DNA of 6,712 nt from assembly GCA_947464515.1 (NCBI GenBank), contig CANHXF010000097.1:1-6712 (forward strand). Reading direction: 5' to 3'. Both the position numbers and the translations under genes were made by a program. The notes under the pieces were generated by a model. The model ran no database searches and was not told the DNA's origin. It saw only the letters and a list, made by a program, of their open reading frames with translations. Shown in pieces: positions 1 through 5,898 of this stretch. The DNA comes from Flavobacteriales bacterium (lineage in GTDB: Bacteria > Bacteroidota > Bacteroidia > NS11-12g > UBA955). The number at the start of each line of letters is the position of its first letter. Position 1 is the stretch's first letter.

Positions 1-1190
1 ACCAATTTATCCATCTCAATCTTCATGTCGCCGGTGCAATTCCTACCCCTGCCACGCTGAGAAAAATCGGCATAAAAACTCGGCAAATGAATCAAACCAA
101 AGGTCTTTCCTGAGTATTTCAACAGTGCACTGCGCGCGAAACTCTCTTCAATCACAACCACTTCTCTGATAATCGGAATTACCACAACGCTGCCGTCTGG
201 CTTTTTCACTGTCAAACGCACTTCCGTCCCTTTTTTACCGCGAATCAACTGAATGGCGTCGTCCAATTTCATATCTACGATATCCACCGCTTCGGCCGAA
301 CCTTGGGCCACTTTTAAAATCAAATCACCCGCTTTCAGTTCTCCCTGACGGTAACTGGCGCTGCCAGGCACGATGCGTTCCACCTTCACATAACCATCTC
401 GCTCGGTAAGTGTGGCACCAATCCCCTCCAATTTGCCCGTCATACTGATATCAAAATTCTCCTTGTCTTCTGGTGGAAAATAGTTGGTATGGGGATCATA
501 AATTTCGGCAATCGCATTGGCGTACATCGAAAGTTGATCTCTGCGATCCATTTTTCTCAAACGCTTAAACCAATCGATGTAAAACTTTTTGGTTTCGTTA
601 CGCGCTTGCAATTCCAAGGTATCGTAAGGTTTTTGCTTGGCGATACCGGCCGAATCCTTCAGTTTCTTCTGGGCTTCTACTTTGCGCGACAGTCTTTCCA
701 TCGATTGAAACTGCAACCACTTGGTCCAATCCGTTTCTAGCGTTTTCCAATCGGGTTGAAAGGCAACAACATCGTCATAAACCGTATAAGAATCGTCTGT
801 TTGATAATTAAATGGTTGAGCAAGTGATGACTGAATCATCGGATCAAGTTGGTCCAATCGCTTCATCAAAAGGGTCCAAGTAGAATCAAAAAAATCAAAT
901 TTTCCCGCCTGAATCTGATCGTCGATGGATGTTTTATAAACCGACAACTTATCTATATCCCCTTGGGTAAAAAAGTGCTTGTCGCGATCCAAGTTATTAA
1001 TCACGTTGGTGAAGATCTCACCAGACAACTGATCGTCAATGGCCTTGGGCTGATAGTGTGCTTCGGAAAGCATGCGCATCAGGGAACCTAAGAAACCATC
1101 ATTATCACCAAACTTCTTGTTGCTACAAAAAACAAACAAGGCCAACATCATCGACGTGGAGGTTAGTACCACCCATTTATTAAATCTCAT
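1..1190 (-). CDS. prc: Tail-specific carboxy-terminal processing protease Prc/Tsp (S41 family), N-terminal part
   Basis: My translation gives 396 residues from ATG at 1190; the gene continues past base 1. Prc enzymes cleave envelope proteins near their C-termini in the periplasm. Residues 1-22 form a hydrophobic export signal (MRFNKWVVLTS... ending VFC). Residues about 30-230 fit the helical N-terminal domain of tail-specific proteases. DPHTNYFPP begins at residue 232 and leads into a PDZ domain opening with LEGIGATL at 254 and running to about 340. The S41 peptidase domain then begins (GLIHLPSFYADFSQRG from about 365). The Ser-Lys dyad lies beyond the window, so activity cannot be judged. 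C22 could suggest a lipoprotein, but F at -3 and -1 makes a poor lipobox; a secretory signal or N-terminal anchor is as likely. It lies 72 bp downstream of the M49 gene on the same strand and has its own candidate promoter. The family assignment is strong. Confidence 0.93.
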   Translation of the reverse strand, partial: MRFNKWVVLTSTSMMLALFVFCSNKKFGDNDGFLGSLMRMLSEAHYQPKAIDDQLSGEIFTNVINNLDRDKHFFTQGDIDKLSVYKTSIDDQIQAGKFDFFDSTWTLLMKRLDQLDPMIQSSLAQPFNYQTDDSYTVYDDVVAFQPDWKTLETDWTKWLQFQSMERLSRKVEAQKKLKDSAGIAKQKPYDTLELQARNETKKFYIDWFKRLRKMDRRDQLSMYANAIAEIYDPHTNYFPPEDKENFDISMTGKLEGIGATLTERDGYVKVERIVPGSASYRQGELKAGDLILKVAQGSAEAVDIVDMKLDDAIQLIRGKKGTEVRLTVKKPDGSVVVIPIIREVVVIEESFARSALLKYSGKTFGLIHLPSFYADFSQRGRGRNCTGDMKIEMDKL

Positions 1191-1199
1191 ACGTTATTT

Positions 1200-1233
1200 C
1201 TCTTCAAATTTCGATTACAATCACTCTTCAAAT
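1200..1233. repeat. 10-bp direct repeat flanking a short inverted repeat upstream of prc
   Basis: CTCTTCAAAT occurs exactly at 1200-1209 and again at 1224-1233, a 24-bp period. Between the copies, GATT-AC-AATC at 1213-1222 is a perfect 4-bp inverted repeat with a 2-bp centre. Such an arrangement in a 72-bp gap directly before a start codon could be a regulator binding site or part of the promoter. No regulator can be named, and the AT-rich composition makes a chance origin possible. Confidence 0.4.
1205..1232 (-). promoter_or_regulatory. Candidate Bacteroidota-type promoter of prc
   Basis: Read on the minus strand, GAAATTTG at 1212-1205 matches the Bacteroidota -7 consensus TAnnTTTG with one mismatch (first base). 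A TTTG at 1232-1229 lies 16 bp upstream and could act as the -33 element, slightly closer than the usual spacing. The -7 box ends 15 bases before the ATG at 1190, almost the same distance as the better -7 box before ald in this window. Both boxes are part of a 10-bp direct repeat, so the match could also be a by-product of that repeat. Confidence 0.4.
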
Positions 1234-1262
1234 CCTTATTAACCAAGCAAACATTGCTGCTC

Positions 1263-3383
1263 TTATTTTTTTGGCAATGCAGGAGGGGGAGGCATTTGTC
1301 CGCCAGGACCACCTTGGCCGGGGATATTTGGCTGACCTGGAGCGCCCATTCCAGGACCGCCTTGACCAGGACCACCTTGACCAGGACCACCCATTCCACC
1401 AGGGCCACCCATTCCACCAGGACCACCTTGACCAGGACCGCCCATACCAGGCTTTCCTTTTCCGCCCATATTCTGCATTTTCATTTCAGGCAAAGGCTTG
1501 TAAAATTTAGTAAGACCCAACGTTTCAATGCCTTGATCAAATACCAAATCAACAGGAATACCCGCCGTTTCAATACGCTTGATATCCATCTGCAAAGGCG
1601 CACCAATCACCCCTCTACCGTCTAACATAGCTGTCACAGCAGTCATATCTCCATTGCCTTGTAAAATCAATAGTTCGGCGGCCAAATCAGAAATTACCTG
1701 ACGCATTTTCTCAACGTCAACTTTATACCATCTTTTTTCTGCGCCACCATCCTCTTGGGCTTTGCCTTTTTCTTCTACTGCGATAGCGCCGCGCTGCAAC
1801 AACGTATTAAATGTGATCATGTTGGCTTTGCCATGGGCTGATGCGGCACCAAATCTCACCGAGCGGAATACGCTGGCAACAAAAGTGACGTAGTAATCAT
1901 CCAACGACCCTTCCAACTCCTTTTTATCGAACAATTGAGTCACCATGTAAAGACCCAAAACATCGGCTTTACATTCTTCGATGGCAGAGTAATCGGCGCC
2001 GAGAGCTTCTCTCACGGTGAGTTTAGGATTATTCACCACATTTTTGATGCCCAAACCGTGCGCCACTTCATGAAACATCACATTGGAGAAAAACGCGTTA
2101 AAAGTGATATGTTTTTGCTGCGATGGCAAAATCACACGCTGAGAAATGGGGACAACCATATTCTCGAATTTTGCTTGCATTGTATTTTTCAACTGTGAAC
2201 GACGTGTTCCAAAATTCTTCTGGATCCGCTCGTCGTTTGGTAAGTTAACCGCAATCGTTTTGCTGCCTGAATTGCAATCACCACCATAATAAACGACATC
2301 AAACACGGCTAGCTGACTCATGGGTTTATGCATACCGTCCATTGGCGGAAATCCCGGCTCATTCATCTGCATTTCTACTGCACCATTCCCTGCGTCTTCC
2401 ACTGCTGCATTCAAATCTGGCTTGTATTCTGCAGAAACGGGCAAACCCGCCTGTAAAGTCGGCAAATAGGCGATAAACTTATCCAACTTGGCACCCCATT
2501 CTTTGTCTCTCACCAAAACATAGGCTTCGTATGAAGTTTTCTGACCCAATAATTTGTCTTCATAATTCTCAATCGGTCCAATTACAAAATCCAAGTGGCC
2601 TTTCAAACCCAACCATTTGATATCACTTCCAATATAGTCGTCCATCATCAAAGCACCCATTCTCTCCCTCAAATACATCGCAAATTCCTTGTCTTCTTTC
2701 ATGATCGCTTCTGAGGCTGCATGCATTTCATCACCCAACTTCATTACATCCTCACGATAAAATTCGCCGTACTTCAATGTCTCATATTGCTTGCCCGAAG
2801 CAGTCGTAATTGGCATTCCCATCGGTTCTGGAAAAATTGGACCATCTTTATGCTTGCTTGGGTCAATCGGACCAGGCATTTTAAAGTCGCGCACTATCGA
2901 ATAAGGACTTTTGATAAACTCCATCATGTTTGTGTCGATCCCTTGCGTAGAAAAATCGCGGGGATAAAAGTTTACACCATCAGGCTTTGGACCGTAACCC
3001 TTCATGAATGGCTCATTGTTGTTCAATCGATCCCAAGGACCGTAATTGATTTCAGCAAATTTGCGTTCTGAAGAATCCTTGATACTTCTAAGAAATTGAT
3101 CCTTATCGCCGTAAGTCTGCTTCCAGAAAATGCGATCTGCAATCTGGGCGGCTTTAATCAAGTGGGTAATACATTCGCGTTCAGCAACCGACAACAAAGC
3201 GGTATCTGTTTTTAGTGCGAATTTTTTATACATCCCCAGTCGCTGCGCTGCGATATTCTTAGTAGGCGCAACTTGTGTTGGAGTTGGGGTTTTCTTTTTG
3301 GCTTTGCCAGACGATTGCGCGTAGGTAGGTGCAACTACGGCAGACAATGCCACAGTGAGTAAGATTGAGAATTTTTGTTTCAT
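1263..3383 (-). CDS. Exported M49-like (dipeptidyl-peptidase III family) zinc peptidase with Gly/Pro-rich C-terminal tail
   Basis: This is a 706-residue protein from ATG at 3383. An in-frame TTG at 3398 would add five residues, but the ATG directly precedes a classical signal peptide (MKQKFSILLTVALSAVVAPTYAQ), so it is preferred. M49 enzymes remove dipeptides from peptide N-termini. The zinc site is visible: HEVAH at 438-442 (ligands H438 and H442, catalytic E439) and EECKAD at 469-474 (third ligand probably E470), matching the paired HELLGH/EECRAE motifs of the family. NYGPWDRL near 113 and NFYPRDF near 138 also resemble bacterial members. H517 (SAHGKANM) may match the conserved histidine of the substrate site. 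Two features are odd: the zinc motif is HEXXH rather than the six-residue HEXXGH, and residues about 640-693 are a Gly/Pro/Met/Gln repeat followed by PPPPALPKK. Export is also notable because characterised eukaryotic DPP III is largely cytosolic. Substrate and true dipeptidase activity are inferred. Confidence 0.85.
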   Translation of the reverse strand: MKQKFSILLTVALSAVVAPTYAQSSGKAKKKTPTPTQVAPTKNIAAQRLGMYKKFALKTDTALLSVAERECITHLIKAAQIADRIFWKQTYGDKDQFLRSIKDSSERKFAEINYGPWDRLNNNEPFMKGYGPKPDGVNFYPRDFSTQGIDTNMMEFIKSPYSIVRDFKMPGPIDPSKHKDGPIFPEPMGMPITTASGKQYETLKYGEFYREDVMKLGDEMHAASEAIMKEDKEFAMYLRERMGALMMDDYIGSDIKWLGLKGHLDFVIGPIENYEDKLLGQKTSYEAYVLVRDKEWGAKLDKFIAYLPTLQAGLPVSAEYKPDLNAAVEDAGNGAVEMQMNEPGFPPMDGMHKPMSQLAVFDVVYYGGDCNSGSKTIAVNLPNDERIQKNFGTRRSQLKNTMQAKFENMVVPISQRVILPSQQKHITFNAFFSNVMFHEVAHGLGIKNVVNNPKLTVREALGADYSAIEECKADVLGLYMVTQLFDKKELEGSLDDYYVTFVASVFRSVRFGAASAHGKANMITFNTLLQRGAIAVEEKGKAQEDGGAEKRWYKVDVEKMRQVISDLAAELLILQGNGDMTAVTAMLDGRGVIGAPLQMDIKRIETAGIPVDLVFDQGIETLGLTKFYKPLPEMKMQNMGGKGKPGMGGPGQGGPGGMGGPGGMGGPGQGGPGQGGPGMGAPGQPNIPGQGGPGGQMPPPPALPKK
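1351..1451 (-). repeat. Degenerate 15/18-bp tandem repeat encoding the Gly/Pro-rich tail of the M49 protein
   Basis: On the plus strand, units beginning CCAGG(A/G)CC recur at 1351, 1366, 1381, 1399, 1417, 1432 and 1447 in steps of 15 or 18 bp. All steps are multiples of three, so reading frame is kept. On the coding strand they give repeating G-G-P-G-Q and G-G-P-G-G-M blocks. Such arrays can change length by slippage without a frameshift, so the tail may vary in length between strains. The array is inside the gene and is not a separate element. Confidence 0.8.
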
Positions 3384-3408
3384 CGTAGAATACTTCAATT
3401 GAAATTTT

Positions 3409-4572
3409 ATGCTAGAATTACAAACCTACAAGAATTTTGCCACAAGCGAAATACCCATTTGTTCCAATCAACGATTTAGAACCATCTTTCGTCGGCATTT
3501 TTTGATTCATTCTCACCAATCACTTGGTTTGAGGGCTCTTTTGTGCCAATTTTGCCTACCGAAAAACAATCACCCCTCGGGTTTTGTTAACCCCACATAC
3601 AATCGCACATTGAAACCCATAGATTTTTCCAAGTTTTATCAATTACAATCTGCTTTTGGCAATTTTGGCGGTAGCCTCTATTTGGATGGGAAACCCTTTC
3701 CATACAGTTATCTAGAACTATCCAAACCCACAGGAAAATACGTAGATCGAACCATCTTAAAAGCCATCAACCTTTTAAGTACCAAAGGATTTATTCACTA
3801 CGCCGGCAATGCCTGTAGCCCAGGTTTACAATTTCCAGAAGTCTCTAATTCAGGTCATATAGCAATCGATGATGCAAACAACTGCGGAGTGCAAATCATC
3901 AACGTACAAGGCATGCCAACAATTTCCAATGCGGTAACAATTCCGGCCGAGCCATTCATGAATCTAGAAATAAGAGAATCATGGAAAACGTTTGAAGATT
4001 ACATTTCAAACATGAGTTCAAAATACCGCGTTCGGACAAATAAAGTACTCAAAACAACCGAGAATTACTCCGTCCAGCCCTTATCCATCCAACAAGCCAA
4101 CGAATGGATTCCGCAATGTGCGCAACTGCTTGGACATACCCTGAAAGACAAAACCTTGGCCATTTCCCCCAACATTTCGGCTATGTTACACACTTTCGCT
4201 AGGACATTAAAGGACGATTTTAAAGTTTGGGGTTATTACAAAAACGAGGTGCTCTGCGGTTTCATTACTGCCATCGACAGCAATCAGGGCACCTATGCGA
4301 TGCATTTAGGGCTCACCGATGAGGCAGCGGAAGCCTCCCTTTACCAACGAATGATGTACGATGTGATTCGCCATGGCATCGATAACCAATCCCAGTTTGT
4401 GTGTTTGGGTAGAACTGCCACCGAAATAAAAAGTACGATGGGCGCTGTACCCGTAGAAAATAGCTACCTATTTTTCACGAAAGGCAAAATGCTCATGTGG
4501 GTAATTAAAGGCTACAAGAAATACTTCCATCGAACCAAAAGTTATCAAATCAGAAATCCTTTCAAAGACTAA
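3409..4572 (+). CDS. GNAT/FemAB-like fold protein of Bacteroidota, substrate unknown
   Basis: This is a 387-residue protein with no signal peptide, probably cytoplasmic. The C-terminal half carries patterns I associate with Bacteroidota GNAT-type proteins related to FemAB/BioF2-like transferases: SKYRVRTNKVLK (204-215), WGYYKNEVLCGF (274-285), HLGLTDE (299-305), LYQRMMYDVI (311-320) and GRTATEIKSTMGA (334-346), ending in RNPFKD. FIHYAGNACSPG (128-139) fits the CGN-type segment in the middle of these proteins. The first 60 residues match the family less well and are rich in basic and aromatic residues; other frames there hold stops, so I see no simple frameshift. The next in-frame ATG (M169) is far too late, so ATG 3409 is kept. 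The start is 25 bp from the divergent M49 start. Aminoacyl or acyl transfer is possible but unproven. Confidence 0.6.
   Translation: MLELQTYKNFATSEIPICSNQRFRTIFRRHFLIHSHQSLGLRALLCQFCLPKNNHPSGFVNPTYNRTLKPIDFSKFYQLQSAFGNFGGSLYLDGKPFPYSYLELSKPTGKYVDRTILKAINLLSTKGFIHYAGNACSPGLQFPEVSNSGHIAIDDANNCGVQIINVQGMPTISNAVTIPAEPFMNLEIRESWKTFEDYISNMSSKYRVRTNKVLKTTENYSVQPLSIQQANEWIPQCAQLLGHTLKDKTLAISPNISAMLHTFARTLKDDFKVWGYYKNEVLCGFITAIDSNQGTYAMHLGLTDEAAEASLYQRMMYDVIRHGIDNQSQFVCLGRTATEIKSTMGAVPVENSYLFFTKGKMLMWVIKGYKKYFHRTKSYQIRNPFKD
3421..3428 (-). promoter_or_regulatory. Candidate -7 box for the M49 gene, inside the divergent gene
   Basis: The minus strand reads TAGGTTTG, an exact match to TAnnTTTG. It would start transcription near 3410-3417 and give a leader of about 30 nt before ATG 3383. 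It lies within codons 5-7 of the divergent GNAT-like gene. No good -33 TTTG is seen at the expected distance (only CTTG at 3446-3443, too close), so the call is tentative. Confidence 0.4.
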
Positions 4573-4592
4573 TTTCTTTATCGAATTGAGCC

Positions 4593-4620
4593 ACAGATAA
4601 AAGCCTAGCCTAAAATCTGT
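4593..4620. repeat. Short inverted repeat between the GNAT-like gene and the C1 peptidase gene
   Basis: ACAGAT at 4593-4598 is the exact reverse complement of ATCTGT at 4615-4620, separated by 16 bases that contain AGCCT twice in tandem (4602-4611). The right arm abuts a short T run (ATTTT) and the candidate -7 box at 4620-4627. It could be an operator or a weak terminator for the upstream gene. A 6-bp AT-rich stem with a 16-nt loop is weak for termination. Confidence 0.25.
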
Positions 4621-4627
4621 ATTTTCG
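4620..4627 (+). promoter_or_regulatory. Candidate -7 box for the C1 peptidase gene
   Basis: TATTTTCG matches TAnnTTTG with one mismatch. It ends only 2 bases before ATG 4629 and 8 bases before ATG 4635. If it is real, transcription would start around 4631-4637, which favours ATG 4635 and a leaderless or nearly leaderless message. No -33 element is seen at normal spacing. Confidence 0.35.
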
Positions 4628-4634
4628 CATGGCT

Positions 4635-5855
4635 ATGAAATCAAATCTTCTCGCAATTATTATCGCTTTAGGCACAACCCCTTTGTGGGCGCAAGATGCC
4701 GCCAAAGTCGAAACCAAAACCATCGACTACTCTATCAATAAGTCCGGTAGTAGTTATTACTTTACCCCAAGCAAAATCCTACAAGCCGCTCCCGTGGAAG
4801 ACCAGTGTAAAACGCTAACCTGTTGGAGTTACAGCACACTGTCTTTGCTAGAAAGCGAATTGATCCGAATCGGAAAAGGAGAATACAATCTAAGTCAGAT
4901 GTATGTAGCCCGATGCGCCTACACCGAAAAAGCCAAAACCTATTTGCGCATGAACGGCAACCACAGCTTTGAACAAGGCGGTGAAGGCTGGGACATCCCT
5001 AACATCGTATCCAAATATGGCATCGTACCAGAATCCGTTTACACCGGCCTGAAAAATGGCGCCACAAAACATGACCATAGCGAAATGATCGCCGTGTTAA
5101 AAGGATATATGTCGGCCCTAGTAAAAAGAGAACCCGGCTCCTACACCGAAAATTGGCTGCCTGCATTCGAGGGCATTTTGGATGCTTACCTCGGCCCAAT
5201 CCCCAAAGAATTTACCTACGAAGGGAAGACCTATACCCCTCAATCTTTTTCCGCTGCGATCGGCTTAAACATGAACGATTACGTGGCTCTATCAAGCTTC
5301 ACGCATCACCCATTGTATAGCAATTTTGTGATTGAAATCCCCGACAACTGGTCGATGGACCGAGTCTACAACTTGCCATTGGATGAATTCACAAACGCCG
5401 TTAAATCTGCTCTGGGCAAAGGATACACCGTGGCTTGGGCAGCAGATGTGAGCGAAAAAGGCTTCTCTTTCCGCGATGGTTTGGCAATTGTTCCAGCGGA
5501 TGAATCAACGATCAAAAAAATCGGAACCGACAATGTAGGTTTTAACGATGCCGGTGCGAAGAAAGAAGGCAATGCCTTTTCTCAGCCTGTGGCGGAACTC
5601 ACTATAACCCCAGAATTACGTCAGGCCGCGTTTGATAAACAAACCACCACGGACGACCATGGCATGCACATCGTGGGTATGTCGACAGAGAAAAACGGAG
5701 GCACCTATTTCTTGGTAAAAAACTCTTGGGGCACACGGAACGCACTCGGTGGATACTTCTATGTTAGTGAGGCATACTTCAAATACAAAACCATTTCGGT
5801 GATGTTGCACAAGGAAGCCATCGACAAAGGAACAAGTAAGAAGCTTGGACTTTAA
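4635..5855 (+). CDS. Exported papain-fold C1 peptidase, bleomycin hydrolase/PepC-like
   Basis: This is a 406-residue protein if started at ATG 4635; ATG 4629 (MAMKS) adds two residues. The later start directly precedes a signal peptide (MKSNLLAIIIALGTTPLWAQ) and suits the candidate -7 box. Numbered from 4629, Q59 (oxyanion hole) and C65 in QCKTLTCWS have the papain Gln-to-Cys spacing of six. H343 in DDHGMHIVG and N364 in KNSWGT complete the triad. The 278-residue gap between Cys and His is much longer than in papain and is close to C1B enzymes such as bleomycin hydrolase and PepC aminopeptidases. Those are usually cytosolic hexamers of about 450 residues whose C-terminus reaches into the active site. 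This protein is shorter, appears exported and ends KKLGL, so amino- or endopeptidase specificity is open. The family call is firm and the substrate is unknown. It lies 62 bp after the GNAT-like gene. Confidence 0.85.
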   Translation: MKSNLLAIIIALGTTPLWAQDAAKVETKTIDYSINKSGSSYYFTPSKILQAAPVEDQCKTLTCWSYSTLSLLESELIRIGKGEYNLSQMYVARCAYTEKAKTYLRMNGNHSFEQGGEGWDIPNIVSKYGIVPESVYTGLKNGATKHDHSEMIAVLKGYMSALVKREPGSYTENWLPAFEGILDAYLGPIPKEFTYEGKTYTPQSFSAAIGLNMNDYVALSSFTHHPLYSNFVIEIPDNWSMDRVYNLPLDEFTNAVKSALGKGYTVAWAADVSEKGFSFRDGLAIVPADESTIKKIGTDNVGFNDAGAKKEGNAFSQPVAELTITPELRQAAFDKQTTTDDHGMHIVGMSTEKNGGTYFLVKNSWGTRNALGGYFYVSEAYFKYKTISVMLHKEAIDKGTSKKLGL

Positions 5856-5875
5856 GGAATATTAAACTTATCGCT

Positions 5876-5883
5876 TATCTTTG
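5876..5883 (+). promoter_or_regulatory. -7 box of the ald promoter
   Basis: TATCTTTG matches the Bacteroidota TAnnTTTG consensus exactly. It lies in the 43-bp gap before ald and ends 15 bases before the ATG, which predicts a leader of roughly 10 nt. The -33 element is not clear: TTTA at 5851-5854, which overlaps the stop of the C1 peptidase gene, is the only candidate at about the right distance (21 bp). It suggests that ald has its own promoter. Confidence 0.6.
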
Positions 5884-5898
5884 CGCCACTTTAAAATC

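Noticed and set aside
1120..1190. Lipoprotein signal in Prc (Cys22)
   Set aside because: The residues before the cysteine (F-V-F) do not fit a lipobox, so I describe an export signal only.
1351..1451. CRISPR-like array
   Set aside because: The units are 15-18 bp, contiguous without unique spacers, and lie in frame inside a protein-coding gene.
1187..1625. Open frames on both strands across the Gly/Pro tail (for example Thr/Arg-rich frames on the plus strand)
   Set aside because: They are mirror translations of the in-frame repeat of the M49 gene, with low-complexity products and no start context.
3384..3398. TTG start at 3398 for the M49 gene
   Set aside because: ATG 3383 directly precedes a normal signal peptide; the TTG adds only MKYST and shortens the divergent gap to 10 bp.
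5851..5868. Possible terminator (TTTAA...TTAAA) after the C1 peptidase gene
   Set aside because: It is a 5-bp stem made only of A/T pairs without a following T run, so it is too weak to support.
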